From: Pseudomonas sp. RIT409
GTDB taxonomy: Bacteria > Pseudomonadota > Gammaproteobacteria > Pseudomonadales > Pseudomonadaceae
DNA length: 64,000 bases
Reading direction: 5' to 3'
Assembly (NCBI RefSeq): GCF_003052515.2
Contig: NZ_QARE02000020.1
Location: 1 to 64,000, forward strand
How positions within the stretch are numbered: position 1 is the stretch's first letter; every line of letters starts with the position of its first letter. This document shows, one piece after another, positions 34,200 through 43,344 of the stretch. A program made the position numbers and the translations under genes. The notes under the pieces were generated by a model. It ran no database searches, was not told the DNA's origin, and saw only the letters and a program-made list of their open reading frames with translations.

Positions 34200-34847
34200 T
34201 CAATCGATTCCGCCCGTTAGGGTCGTCTGCTCAGCGTAGTCGAGGTGTCTGACGAGCTGCGCACGCAGCCGGGCACTGACCTCGGCAAATTCAATCGGAC
34301 CTGCCTGTTCGCGAAGCTGGGTCATCGCCAGCCCCGCATACCCGCAGGGATTAATCCGTTTAAACGGGTCCAGATCCATGTCGACGTTCAACGCCAACCC
34401 ATGAAACGAACAGCCGTTGCGAATACGAAGGCCCAGCGAGGCAATCTTCGCCCCGTCGACATAGACCCCCGGTGCTTCGGGTTTCGCAGCTGCCGCGACG
34501 CCAAAGCTGGCCAGCAGCTCGATCAGGCTGTGCTCGATCCGGGTCACCAGTTCGCGCACGCCAAACCCGAGGCGACGCACATCCAGCAGCAGGTAGGCCA
34601 CCAGTTGCCCGGGGCCATGATAAGTCACTTGCCCGCCGCGATCGACCTGTACCACCGGAATATCACCCGGAAGTAGTAGATGCTCGGGCTTGCCGGACTG
34701 CCCCTGGGTAAATACGGGGGGGTGCTGAACCAGCCACACTTCGTCCGGCGTGTCGCGGTCGCGGCCGTCCGTGAAACGTTGCATGGCTTGCCAGGTGGGC
34801 TCGTAATCGATCAGTCCCAGATCACGAAAACCCAGACGCCCCGCCAT
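34200..34847 (-). CDS. lipB: Octanoyltransferase LipB
   Basis: LipB moves octanoate from acyl carrier protein to lipoyl domains. The 215-residue protein shows the family motifs 'QVDRGGQVTYHGPGQLVAYL', 'GAKIASLGLRIRNGCSFHGLALNV' and 'INPCGYAGL', which carries the catalytic Cys. The ATG at 34847 overlaps the ybeD stop codon as TGATG, indicating coupling; a GTG one codon upstream is possible. It is followed after one base by the lipA leader. Substrate lysine and Cys positions look intact. Confidence 0.96.
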   Translation of the reverse strand: MAGRLGFRDLGLIDYEPTWQAMQRFTDGRDRDTPDEVWLVQHPPVFTQGQSGKPEHLLLPGDIPVVQVDRGGQVTYHGPGQLVAYLLLDVRRLGFGVRELVTRIEHSLIELLASFGVAAAAKPEAPGVYVDGAKIASLGLRIRNGCSFHGLALNVDMDLDPFKRINPCGYAGLAMTQLREQAGPIEFAEVSARLRAQLVRHLDYAEQTTLTGGID

Positions 34848-35122
34848 CACAGCACCATGTGCACGAAACCGGTGGCCCGCAGTTCGCTGTTGATGTCGTA
34901 AAGCTGATCCTGGCCAGTGGCGAAGATGTGCAGTTGGATGGTGGTGTATTTGCCGTTGCTGCTCTGGCGCTCGTCCACCCGCTCATCGTTGATCGTGGCG
35001 TGCTTCTTCACGATGTCGATGATCTGCTGCTTGATGTCCACGATGGTGTCCCCGATCACCTTGATCGGGTAATCCTTGCAGGGAAATTCGATTTTTGGAG
35101 CTTTAGCTTCGGTATCTGTCAT
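34847..35122 (-). CDS. ybeD: DUF493 family protein (YbeD)
   Basis: This 91-residue cytoplasmic alpha/beta protein matches YbeD: 'PKIEFPCKDYPIKVIGDT' at the start and 'IQLHIFATGQDQLYDINSEL' near the end. It has a ferredoxin-like, ACT-like fold in structures of the family. Function is unknown, but it is regularly located between dacA and lipB, as here. It is translationally coupled to lipB by overlapping stop and start codons. Confidence 0.92.
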   Translation of the reverse strand: MTDTEAKAPKIEFPCKDYPIKVIGDTIVDIKQQIIDIVKKHATINDERVDERQSSNGKYTTIQLHIFATGQDQLYDINSELRATGFVHMVL

Positions 35123-35157
35123 GGCAGTAACGGCCTCGTAAGCCGGAAAACGGACAG

Positions 35158-35184
35158 GCCCCTGCCGCGATCAGCGGCAGGGGC
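35158..35184 (-). terminator. Terminator after dacA
   Basis: An 11-bp perfect stem (GCCCCTGCCGC / GCGGCAGGGGC, 5-nt loop) lies 48 bp beyond the dacA stop codon on the minus strand and is followed by CTGTCCGTTTTCC. Confidence 0.7.
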
Positions 35185-35231
35185 GGACGGAACAACAGTC
35201 AATGCGCGGTCAGTCGATAGCCAACCGGCAA

Positions 35232-36392
35232 TCAGTTGAACAGACCGTAGAAGAACATGCGGATGCTGTCCCACAGGCGGCGGAAGATACCACCTTCTTC
35301 AACGCTGTCCATCGCGATGAGATTAGCGGTGCGTACCACTTTATCTTCCAGCTTCACTTCAACCTGACCGATCACATCGCCTTTGGCGATAGGGGCGACC
35401 AGTTTCGGATTGATGGTCATGCTGGCGGTGAGCTTCTTGATTTCACCTTTAGGCATGGTCATGGACAAGTCTTCGGCCAGACCGGCCTTCACTTGGCGCT
35501 CGGTACCTTTCCAGACCGGCGCTTGGGCCAGTTCGGTGCCCTTCTGGTAGAAGGTCTGGGTTTCGAAGAAGCGGAAGCCGTAGGTCAGCAGTTTCTGGGT
35601 TTCCGCGGCGCGGGCCTGCTCGCTGGTGGTACCGAACACGACCGCGATCAGACGCATACCGTCACGAACTGCTGATGACACCATGCAATAGCCCGCTTCC
35701 TCGGTGTGACCGGTCTTCAGGCCGTCGACCGTCTTGTCGCGCCACAGCAGGAGGTTACGGTTCGGCTGTTTGATGCCGTTCCAGAAGAACTCTTTCTGCG
35801 AATAGATGGCGTAGTGGGCCGGGTCTTCATGAATGATCGCGCGAGCAAGGATCGCCATGTCGTGCGCGGTGGAGTAATGATCCGGGTTCGGCAGGCCCGT
35901 TGGGTTCATGAAGTGGCTGTTGACCATGCCCAGGTCGCCAGCGGTCTTGTTCATCATGTCGGCGAAAGCGTCTTCACTGCCGGCAATGTGCTCGGAAACC
36001 GCGACGCTCGCATCGTTGCCCGACTGAATGATGATGCCGTGCAGCAGGTCGCTGACGGTTACTTGGCTGCCCACCTTGATGAACATCCGGGAACCGCCGG
36101 TACGCCAGGCGTTTTCGCTGATGGTCACGGGATCGTTTTCGCCAATCTGCCCACGACGGATTTCCAGCGTGGCGATGTAGGCCGTCATCAGCTTGGTCAG
36201 GCTGGCCGGTGGGAGACGCTGGTCGCCGTTGTTTTCGACCAGCACGTTACCGCTGTTGGCGTCCATCAGCACGTAAGCCTTGGCAGCCAGTTGCGGTGGC
36301 GATGGCGTCATCTGCTCGGCCGCGAACACGGCAGGCGCGGTGAATAGCGGGATAAGCAGGCATAGGCGTTTTGCAAAGGTGGTGATGTTCAT
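35232..36392 (-). CDS. dacA: D-alanyl-D-alanine carboxypeptidase (PBP5/6 type)
   Basis: This enzyme trims the terminal D-Ala from peptidoglycan pentapeptides in the periplasm. The 386-residue precursor has a signal peptide (1-24), the S-x-x-K motif at S64/K67 (SLTKL), the SGN motif at 124-126 and KTG at 226-228. The C-terminal PBP5-type beta domain (about 285-365) and a membrane-anchoring amphipathic tail ('LWDSIRMFFYGLFN') follow. The ATG at 36392 gives the signal peptide. It lies between rlpA and ybeD–lipB–lipA. Confidence 0.96.
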   Translation of the reverse strand: MNITTFAKRLCLLIPLFTAPAVFAAEQMTPSPPQLAAKAYVLMDANSGNVLVENNGDQRLPPASLTKLMTAYIATLEIRRGQIGENDPVTISENAWRTGGSRMFIKVGSQVTVSDLLHGIIIQSGNDASVAVSEHIAGSEDAFADMMNKTAGDLGMVNSHFMNPTGLPNPDHYSTAHDMAILARAIIHEDPAHYAIYSQKEFFWNGIKQPNRNLLLWRDKTVDGLKTGHTEEAGYCMVSSAVRDGMRLIAVVFGTTSEQARAAETQKLLTYGFRFFETQTFYQKGTELAQAPVWKGTERQVKAGLAEDLSMTMPKGEIKKLTASMTINPKLVAPIAKGDVIGQVEVKLEDKVVRTANLIAMDSVEEGGIFRRLWDSIRMFFYGLFN

Positions 36393-36595
36393 CCGTCTCT
36401 CGAAATTGCTAATGGGCAAACATGCCCTTGCGGGCAAAGCGTAATGCCAGGCGGACCTGGCGAGCGGAGCCACATTCTACAGGTGGCACCCTGGATGGTC
36501 CCGTGAAAAGCTGCTGACAGTGCTGCGCTGATAGCAAGCGTCTGCCAGGCGCTTCGATCCTCCCCCGCTGTCGGGGTTCGGACCGTTGCGTTCTT

Positions 36596-37630
36596 TTACT
36601 GGTCCGACGTCACGACGCTTGGCGACCCCAGGTTCGCCGAACGTACGCTGTTCTGCAGCTGCTGGGCTTCACCCGGCGTGTCTACCGGCCCCAATCGGAC
36701 GCGATAGAGCGTCTGTTGATTGCGCGCTATCGAGCTGACGAAGACCGGAGCCCTCACCATTCCGCTCAGTTTCGACCTCAGGAGTTCCGCAGCGTCCGGG
36801 TTGGCGAAGGCTCCCACTTGGAGAAACAGCCCAGACGCTTGTCCGGAAGCGTTTTTTTTTGCGTCGATCGGCACGGGCGTCACAGGGGCGGCATGCTGTT
36901 GCGGCGGCGGCGTCCATTGCTCGATGGCGCCCGCCGACGCAGTGATCACAGGGGTGGCCGCTTGAGGCTGCGGCCGAGCCGCAGGCCCGCTGAGCGCGAC
37001 TTGCGGCTGATCCAGCATCAGCGGAGCCGGTTTGCCCCGCTGAGCCCAATACTGGGCAGGATCGATGCCTTCCACCTTGACCCGGGCCGTACCGATTTCG
37101 GCATAGCCGAGCTTTTTCGCTGCGGCGTACGACAGGTCGATGATGCGATCCGAATAAAACGGCCCGCGGTCGTTGACCCTCAGAATCACGGTGCGGTTGT
37201 TATCCAGGTTGGTCACCCGAACATAGCTGGGCAGCGGCAACGTCTTATGCGCTGCGCTCATGCCATACAGGTCATACACCTCGCCGTTGGCGGTGTTCTG
37301 CCCGTGAAACTTGGTGCCGTACCAGGACGCCGTACCGGTCTGCACATAGCTGGCGGAGTCGGTGAGCGGGAAATAGGTCTTGCCCAGCACCGTGTAAGGG
37401 TTGGCCTTGTAAGGACCGGTGTGCAGTGTCGGGACGGCGTCCGGGATACGTGAAACATCGACATCCCACCATGGCGCGCCGTCTTTGTGCGCGCGATTGA
37501 TGTCCAGCCCCGGTTGCGACCGGATGATATTGCCTTGCTGCTTTGTCGGTCGGCTGGTGGAGCAACTGACGACCAGCAACGCAAGCGTTGCAAACGCTGC
37601 CAGCTTCAATGGTTTTTGGATCGACCGCAT
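36596..37630 (-). CDS. rlpA: Septal ring lytic transglycosylase RlpA
   Basis: RlpA is an outer-membrane lipoprotein that cuts glycan strands lacking stem peptides. The 344-residue protein has a lipobox ending VVSC (Cys23), a double-psi beta-barrel domain (about 95-190, 'TGTASWYGTKFHGQNTANGE' and 'NRTVILRVNDRGPF') and a C-terminal SPOR domain (about 265-340, 'GLFLQVGAFANPDAAELLRS') for binding denuded peptidoglycan. Its ATG overlaps the mltB stop codon (TAATG). It is part of a minus-strand elongation/division gene run. Confidence 0.95.
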   Translation of the reverse strand: MRSIQKPLKLAAFATLALLVVSCSTSRPTKQQGNIIRSQPGLDINRAHKDGAPWWDVDVSRIPDAVPTLHTGPYKANPYTVLGKTYFPLTDSASYVQTGTASWYGTKFHGQNTANGEVYDLYGMSAAHKTLPLPSYVRVTNLDNNRTVILRVNDRGPFYSDRIIDLSYAAAKKLGYAEIGTARVKVEGIDPAQYWAQRGKPAPLMLDQPQVALSGPAARPQPQAATPVITASAGAIEQWTPPPQQHAAPVTPVPIDAKKNASGQASGLFLQVGAFANPDAAELLRSKLSGMVRAPVFVSSIARNQQTLYRVRLGPVDTPGEAQQLQNSVRSANLGSPSVVTSDQ

Positions 37631-38640
37631 TACTTGACGTCCCGAGCTTGAACAAGCAGTTCAGACAGCTGATGCACGGCCATGGCGTACATCACGCTGC
37701 GGTTGTAACGCGTGATTGCGTAAAAATTCTTCAAACCCATCCAGTATTCAGGCCCCGCGTCGCCGTCCAGGCGAAACGCCGTGACCGGCAAATCATCGCG
37801 CAGCGCATCATGACTCGCCCACCCCAACGCTCGCAACTCCCCCACGGTCTTGACCGGCTCGATGCCGGGGCTCAACCCCTCGTCGACCCGGTCGCCGCGC
37901 ACGGTCGCACGACTGACCACCGGCTCGCCCGCCACCCAGCCGTGGCGCTTGAAATAACTGGCGACGCTGCCGATGGCGTCGTCCGGGTCGGTCCAGATGT
38001 TGATGTGACCGTCACCGTCGAAATCCACCGCGTAATTGCGGAAGCTGCTGGGCATGAACTGCGGCAAACCCATTGCACCGGCATACGAGCCCTTGAGGGT
38101 CAACGGGTCCACCTGCTCTTCACGCGCGAGCAAAAGGAACTCCCGGAGCTCCTTTCGAAAAAACTCTGCGCGGGGCGGATAATCGAAACCCAGTGTGGAT
38201 AATGCGTCGATCACCCGGTAATTACCGGTATTACGTCCGAAAAACGTTTCCACGCCAATGATCGCGACGATGACCTGGGCCGGTACACCGTACTCTTGTT
38301 CGGCCCTCGCGAGGACCGCCTCATGCTGCCGCCAAAAATCCACGCCGCGCGCCACTCGGGCGTCAGTCAGGAACATGGGGCGGTAATCCTTCCACGGCTT
38401 CACCCGTTCGGCGGGCTTGGAAATGGCGTCGAGGATCGACTGTTTGCGTTCGACATTACGAAAGACTTCGATCAGTTGCTCCCCGGCGAATCCATAATCC
38501 CGGGTCATGTCGCTGACGAACTGCGCGACCTGCGGGGAGCCTTCATAGTCACCGGCAAGCGACTCCTGCACTGAGCCGAGGATGCCCATCAGACCGACCA
38601 GCGGCGCATATCGAGCAGCCCAGCCACGCACTACCTGCAT
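37630..38640 (-). CDS. mltB: Lytic murein transglycosylase B
   Basis: This 336-residue periplasmic transglycosylase has an N-terminal signal sequence (about 1-29, no clear lipobox) and the MltB domain: 'PAQVIVAIIGVETFFGRNTG' with the catalytic Glu, 'SYAGAMGLPQFMPSSFRNYA' and 'DFDGDGHINIWTDPDDAIGS'. The ATG at 38640 yields a proper signal peptide; the longer frame to 38700 overlaps rodA. It overlaps rlpA by one base. It differs from the transglycosylase at 31157 in lacking a C-terminal peptidoglycan-binding domain. Confidence 0.94.
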   Translation of the reverse strand: MQVVRGWAARYAPLVGLMGILGSVQESLAGDYEGSPQVAQFVSDMTRDYGFAGEQLIEVFRNVERKQSILDAISKPAERVKPWKDYRPMFLTDARVARGVDFWRQHEAVLARAEQEYGVPAQVIVAIIGVETFFGRNTGNYRVIDALSTLGFDYPPRAEFFRKELREFLLLAREEQVDPLTLKGSYAGAMGLPQFMPSSFRNYAVDFDGDGHINIWTDPDDAIGSVASYFKRHGWVAGEPVVSRATVRGDRVDEGLSPGIEPVKTVGELRALGWASHDALRDDLPVTAFRLDGDAGPEYWMGLKNFYAITRYNRSVMYAMAVHQLSELLVQARDVK

Positions 38641-38681
38641 TGAGTTCCTGACCTTAAAACCTGACCGGTTATTCACTGTAA

Positions 38682-39827
38682 TCAAACCTGAGCGATCCAC
38701 TTGCGGTGCGTATGGACCGACATCAAAACCCCAAACGCTGACAGCAGCGTCACGAGCGAAGTTCCGCCATAGCTAATGAAGGGCAACGGCACCCCAACCA
38801 CCGGCAGCAAACCGCTGACCATACCGATGTTGACGAACACGTAAACAAAAAATGTCATGGTCAGACTGCCCGCGAGCAGCTTGCCGTAGAGGGTCTGGGC
38901 CTGCGCGGTAATGACCAACCCACGCCCGATCAGCGCCAGATAGATCAACAACAGGGCACAGATGCCCACCAGGCCGAACTCCTCGCCCAGAACAGCAATG
39001 ATGAAGTCGGTGTGGCTTTCGGGCAGGAAATCCAGGTGGGACTGGGTGCCCAACAACCAGCCTTTGCCGAAGACGCCGCCCGAACCGATCGCAGCCTTGG
39101 ATTGAATGATGTTCCAGCCAGTGCCCAGGGGGTCGCTCTCGGGATCGAGGAACGTCAGAATCCGCTGCTTCTGGTAGTCGTGCATGAAGAAAAACCACAT
39201 CGCGACCGCCACGGGCACCGCGGCGGCGATGACCCCAATGATCCAGCGCCACCGCAGCCCTGCCATGAACAGAACGAACGTCCCGGAGGCCAGGATCAGC
39301 AATGAAGTGCCGAGGTCCGGCTGGCGCACGATCAGGATGAAGGGCAAGCCGATCAAACCCAGGCTGACCGCCACATGCTTGAGGTGCGGCGGCAATGTGC
39401 GCTTGGACAGATACCAGGCGATGGTCGCCGGCATGATGATTTTCATGAATTCGGAAGGCTGAAAGCGGATCACCCCTGGAATGTTGATCCATCGGGTCGC
39501 GCCCATGGCGTTATGGCCCATGACGTCCACCGCGACCAGCAGCAGGACGCCGAGTACGTAGGCCACTGGCACCCAGCGCGCCATGAAACGCGGCTCCAGC
39601 TGCGCGATGATGAACATCGACACCAGCCCGATTCCGAACGACGTGCTTTGCTTGATCAGCAGGTCCCAGCTTTTGCCGCTGGCCGAATACAGCACGAAGA
39701 GACTGCCGGCCGCCAGCGTCAGGAGCAAGATCAGCAATGGACCATCGACGTGGATTTTCTGCAGGAATGTGGCGCGACGGCGCATCACATCTTCGCTGGA
39801 AAGGATGCGGTCGAAATTACTCTTCAC
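38682..39827 (-). CDS. rodA: Peptidoglycan glycosyltransferase RodA
   Basis: RodA is the SEDS-family glycan polymerase of the elongasome. The 381-residue protein has about ten transmembrane segments and the SEDS motifs 'RFQPSEFMKIIMPATIAWYL', 'RQPDLGTSLLI', 'FLPESHTDFIIAVLGEEFGL' and 'GVPLPFISYGGTSL'. Its start overlaps the end of mrdA by 11 bases, implying coupled expression with its PBP2 partner. mltB and rlpA follow downstream. Confidence 0.96.
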   Translation of the reverse strand: MKSNFDRILSSEDVMRRRATFLQKIHVDGPLLILLLTLAAGSLFVLYSASGKSWDLLIKQSTSFGIGLVSMFIIAQLEPRFMARWVPVAYVLGVLLLVAVDVMGHNAMGATRWINIPGVIRFQPSEFMKIIMPATIAWYLSKRTLPPHLKHVAVSLGLIGLPFILIVRQPDLGTSLLILASGTFVLFMAGLRWRWIIGVIAAAVPVAVAMWFFFMHDYQKQRILTFLDPESDPLGTGWNIIQSKAAIGSGGVFGKGWLLGTQSHLDFLPESHTDFIIAVLGEEFGLVGICALLLIYLALIGRGLVITAQAQTLYGKLLAGSLTMTFFVYVFVNIGMVSGLLPVVGVPLPFISYGGTSLVTLLSAFGVLMSVHTHRKWIAQV

Positions 39828-41718
39828 GGGCCGCGGTCTCCGGAGGCAGTGTGTTGGCGGCGTACTCAGGTTTCAGGCGGCCATCCGAGCCCAGCAACCA
39901 GGCATCCATGACCTGACGTACCACGGGAGCCGCCGCGCCGGAGCCGGACTCACCGTTTTCAATCATCACCGCCACCACGATCTTCGGGTTGTCGGCCGGC
40001 GCGAAGCCCACGAACAAGGCGTGGTCGCGATGGCGCTCCTGAACCTTCGAGCGGTCGTACTTCTCGCCCTGCCGGATCGCCACGACCTGGGCCGTGCCGC
40101 TCTTGCCAGCGATGCGATATTGCGCGCCGATGGACGCCTTGCGCGCGGTGCCACGCGCGCCGTGCATGACCTGTTGCATGCCGTGGTTGACCTTGGCCCA
40201 GTCCGACGGGTCGCGAAGGACGATATCCGGCATCGGATTGTGATCCACCGGCTTTTCGCCTTCAATCGTCCTGGCCAGATGCGGCCTGTTCCATTTGCCC
40301 TTGTTGGCCACCAATGCCGTGGCTTGGGCAAGCTGCAGCGGGGTCGCCTGCATGTAGCCCTGACCGATCCCGAGGATCAGCGTCTCGCCCGGGAACCAGG
40401 CCTGACGGCGTGTGATGCGTTTCCAGTCGCGGGACGGCATCAGGCCGGGTGACTCTTCGAACATGTCCAGCGAGACCTTTTGGCCGATGCCGAACTTGTT
40501 GAGGTAAGTAGACAGGCGATCGATCCCCACCTTGTGGGCGAGGTCGTAGAAATAGGTGTCGTTGGAACGCATGATCGCGGTGTCGAGGTCGACCCAGCCG
40601 TCCCCGGTGCGGTTCCAGTTACGGTATTTGTGGTCGTAATTGGGGAGCATGTAGTAGCCGGGGTCGAATACCCGGGTACTGGCCGTCACCACGCCCGTGT
40701 CAAGGCCCGCAATGGCCACCGCTGGCTTGATGGTCGAGCCGGGGGGATAAAGACCGCGCAAGATGCGGTTGAACAGCGGCCGGTCGACCGAGTCGCGCAG
40801 CTCTGAATAGGCCTTGAAGCTGATGCCCGTGACGAACAGGTTCGGGTCGAAACTCGGCTGACTGACCATGGCCAGCACTTCACCGGTGTTCGGATCGAGC
40901 GCGACCACCGCGCCACGACGGCCGCCAAGGGCCACCTCGGCAGCTTCCTGCAACTGGATGTCGAGGCTGAGGACGATGTCCTTGCCCGGCACCGGATCGG
41001 TCCGTTTGAGGACACGCAATACCCGGCCACGGGCATTGGTCTCGACCTCTTCATAGCCCACCTGCCCGTGCAGTTCGGCCTCGTAAAACCGTTCGACGCC
41101 GGTTTTGCCCATGTGATGGGTACCGCTGTAATTCACCGGATCGAGGGATTTGAGTTCTTTTTCGTTGATGCGGCCCATGTAGCCCACCGAGTGCGCAAAA
41201 TGCGCACCCTGCGGATAGTGCCGGATCAATTGCGCAACCACCTCCACGCCCGGCAACCGGAACTGGTTCACGGCAATGCGGGCGATCTGCTCTTCCGTCA
41301 GTTCGAACAGGATCGGCACAGGCTCGAAGGGGCGGCGGCCCTGCTTCATGCGCTTTTCGAAGATGATCCGGTCATCCGGCGTCAACTCCAGCACTTCGAT
41401 GATGGTGTCGAGCACTTTGGCCCACTCACCTCCCGCGCGCTCGCGGGTCATGCTCAAGTTGAAGCTGGGCCGGTTGTCCGCGATGACCACGCCATTGCGG
41501 TCGAAGATCAAGCCCCGGCTCGGCGGAATCGGCTGTACGTGCACCCGATTGTTTTCCGACAGCGTGGAGTGATAGTCGTACTGGATCACCTGCAGGAAAT
41601 ACAGCCGCGCCACCAACACGCAGATCAGCACGATGACGATCACAGCGCCGACCACGACGCGATTGCGCACCAGGCGTGCGTCCTTTTCGTGGTCTTTCAG
41701 GCGAATCGGCTGAGACAT
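39817..41718 (-). CDS. mrdA: Penicillin-binding protein 2 (transpeptidase)
   Basis: PBP2 cross-links peptidoglycan during cell elongation with RodA. The 633-residue class B PBP has one N-terminal transmembrane helix (about 22-45), a dimerisation/pedestal domain and the transpeptidase domain: S-x-x-K in 'PPGSTIKPAVA', the S-x-N motif as 'SND' in 'IMRSNDTYFY', and KSG in 'AGKSGTAQVV'. It begins 32 bp downstream of rlmH and overlaps rodA. Length and motif order match the family. Confidence 0.96.
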   Translation of the reverse strand: MSQPIRLKDHEKDARLVRNRVVVGAVIVIVLICVLVARLYFLQVIQYDYHSTLSENNRVHVQPIPPSRGLIFDRNGVVIADNRPSFNLSMTRERAGGEWAKVLDTIIEVLELTPDDRIIFEKRMKQGRRPFEPVPILFELTEEQIARIAVNQFRLPGVEVVAQLIRHYPQGAHFAHSVGYMGRINEKELKSLDPVNYSGTHHMGKTGVERFYEAELHGQVGYEEVETNARGRVLRVLKRTDPVPGKDIVLSLDIQLQEAAEVALGGRRGAVVALDPNTGEVLAMVSQPSFDPNLFVTGISFKAYSELRDSVDRPLFNRILRGLYPPGSTIKPAVAIAGLDTGVVTASTRVFDPGYYMLPNYDHKYRNWNRTGDGWVDLDTAIMRSNDTYFYDLAHKVGIDRLSTYLNKFGIGQKVSLDMFEESPGLMPSRDWKRITRRQAWFPGETLILGIGQGYMQATPLQLAQATALVANKGKWNRPHLARTIEGEKPVDHNPMPDIVLRDPSDWAKVNHGMQQVMHGARGTARKASIGAQYRIAGKSGTAQVVAIRQGEKYDRSKVQERHRDHALFVGFAPADNPKIVVAVMIENGESGSGAAAPVVRQVMDAWLLGSDGRLKPEYAANTLPPETAAREE

Positions 41719-41749
41719 TTAGGGCGTGTTCACAGTGAAGGCAGCGGCG

Positions 41750-42217
41750 CTACTTGTGATAAGGGTGGCCGGACAACACCGTCCAGGCACGATAGATCTG
41801 CTCGCCGATGAGGATGCGTACCAGCGGGTGCGGCAACGTCAACGGCGACAACGACCAGCGCTGTTCGGCGCGGGCGCACACCTCTGGCGCCAGCCCTTCC
41901 GGGCCGCCCACCATCAGGTTCACGGTGCGCGAATCCAGGCGCCAGCGATCGAGCTCCGCGGCCAGTTGCTCGGTGCTCCACGGCTTGCCATGGACCTCGA
42001 GGGTGACGATTCGCTCACCCGGCTGCACTTTGGCGAGCATCGCCTCGCCTTCCTGACGGATCAGGCGCGCCACGTCGGCGTTCTTGCCTCGGGTGTTGAG
42101 CGGAATCTCGACCAGTTCAAGGGCCAATTCGGACGGGAGACGCTTGGCATATTCGTGCCAACCTTCTTCCACCCATTTGGGCATGCGTGAACCGACGGCA
42201 ATCAGACGCAGACGCAC
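41750..42217 (-). CDS. rlmH: 23S rRNA pseudouridine-1915 N3-methyltransferase
   Basis: RlmH methylates pseudouridine 1915 in helix 69 of 23S rRNA. The 155-residue SPOUT-fold protein shows 'LIAVGSRMPKWVEEGWHEYA', the SAM-binding knot 'VNLMVGGPEGL' and the C-terminal 'LSPLTLPHPLVRILIGEQIYRAW'. It lies between rsfS and mrdA in the conserved nadD–rsfS–rlmH–mrdA–rodA order, with a 9-bp gap to rsfS. Confidence 0.97.
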   Translation of the reverse strand: MRLRLIAVGSRMPKWVEEGWHEYAKRLPSELALELVEIPLNTRGKNADVARLIRQEGEAMLAKVQPGERIVTLEVHGKPWSTEQLAAELDRWRLDSRTVNLMVGGPEGLAPEVCARAEQRWSLSPLTLPHPLVRILIGEQIYRAWTVLSGHPYHK

Positions 42218-42226
42218 GACGAGCCC

Positions 42227-42619
42227 TTATTCGTTGCCCGGGGTGTGGTGCGCACCGCTGGCCGCGCGGCTCTGCTCGGCACCCATCCACAGGCGTTCCA
42301 GGTCATAGAACTGGCGTGCGGCGGCAGTCATCATGTGCACGATGACGTCGCCCAGGTCCAGTAGTACCCAGTCGCTTTCGCCCTTGCCTTCTTCGCCCAG
42401 GGGCTGCGCGCCCTTGGCCTTGACGTTTTCACGGACCTTGTCGAGCATGGCGTTGATCTGACGGTTCGACGTACCGGTGGCAATCACCATGTAGTCGGTC
42501 AGGCTGTGTTTATCGCGAACGTCGATGACCTGGATGTCCTGAGCCTTGACGTCTTCCAGTGCGGCCTTGGCCAGTTCAACCAGCTCTTCGCCAGTAACGA
42601 TGTTTTTTTGCTGTGTCAT
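42227..42619 (-). CDS. rsfS: Ribosome silencing factor RsfS
   Basis: RsfS binds ribosomal protein L14 and blocks subunit joining under starvation. The 130-residue protein starts at the ATG at 42619, behind a weak GAG site. It contains 'VIDVRDKHSLTDYMVIATGT', 'SNRQINAMLDKVRENVK' and 'WVLLDLGDVIVHMM', all typical of the family. A longer open frame extends upstream but overlaps nadD and is not coding. The C-terminal tail (SRAASGAHHTPGNE) is variable. Confidence 0.95.
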   Translation of the reverse strand: MTQQKNIVTGEELVELAKAALEDVKAQDIQVIDVRDKHSLTDYMVIATGTSNRQINAMLDKVRENVKAKGAQPLGEEGKGESDWVLLDLGDVIVHMMTAAARQFYDLERLWMGAEQSRAASGAHHTPGNE

Positions 42620-42635
42620 ATAAAACTCATTCAGT

Positions 42636-43343
42636 TCAATTGGGCGCACGGTACAGCCCGTGCGCCTCGATGTAGGCCAGTACCGCGTCTGGCACCAGAA
42701 AACGTACCGACTTACCGCTGGCCAGCAGTTGACGGATCTGGGTGGCAGACACCGAAAGCGGCGTCTGCCAGACGAATGTAATGTGTCCGCCCGGCCCCTT
42801 GAGGGCCTTGGGATCACTGACGGCACGTGCCGCCAGCAGGTTACGCAGTGTGTCCGGCGACTCGCTGTCGGCATCCGGACGCTGGAGTACCACGATGTGG
42901 CAGTGCTCCAGCAGTTCTTCCCATCGATGCCAGGTCGGCAATCCGCAAAAGGCATCCCACCCCAACACCAAAAAAAGCTGGTCGTCGACAGACAGTTCTG
43001 CACGCATCGATTCCAGCGTGTCGATGGTGTACGACGGTTTGTCCCGCGACAGTTCGCGGTCATCCACCGTTAAAGGCGATACCCCGCGCACTGCACTGCA
43101 GACCATCGCCAGACGATCCTGCGCCGAGACACTGGGCGTATCGCGATGAGGCGGCCTGGCGCTGGGCGTCAGACGCAGCTCATCGAGTTCCAGCAACGCG
43201 GCCACCTCCAGCGCGCCGCGCAAATGCCCTATGTGCACGGGGTCGAAGGTCCCGCCCAACATGCCGATGCGTTTCGGCCTAGGTCGAACGGGCGCTTCGT
43301 CAGGCTGTGCATCTTGGCCTGGGTGTTGCCGATCATCGGTCAA
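42636..43343 (-). CDS. nadD: Nicotinate-nucleotide adenylyltransferase
   Basis: NadD makes deamido-NAD from nicotinate mononucleotide and ATP. The nucleotidyltransferase motif GGTFDPVHIGH and the C-terminal 'VSATQIRQLLASGKSVRFLV' (ISSTxIR-type) are present. The start is uncertain. I choose a TTG at 43343, about 10 bp after an AAGGA site and one base past the proA stop codon (235 residues). Alternatives are an ATG at 43379, which would overlap proA by 35 bp and has no ribosome site, and an internal ATG at 43262 that begins MLGGTFDPVH. The extra N-terminal residues (TDDRQHPGQDAQPDE) look unstructured. Confidence 0.9.
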   Translation of the reverse strand: MTDDRQHPGQDAQPDEAPVRPRPKRIGMLGGTFDPVHIGHLRGALEVAALLELDELRLTPSARPPHRDTPSVSAQDRLAMVCSAVRGVSPLTVDDRELSRDKPSYTIDTLESMRAELSVDDQLFLVLGWDAFCGLPTWHRWEELLEHCHIVVLQRPDADSESPDTLRNLLAARAVSDPKALKGPGGHITFVWQTPLSVSATQIRQLLASGKSVRFLVPDAVLAYIEAHGLYRAPN

Positions 43344-43344
43344 C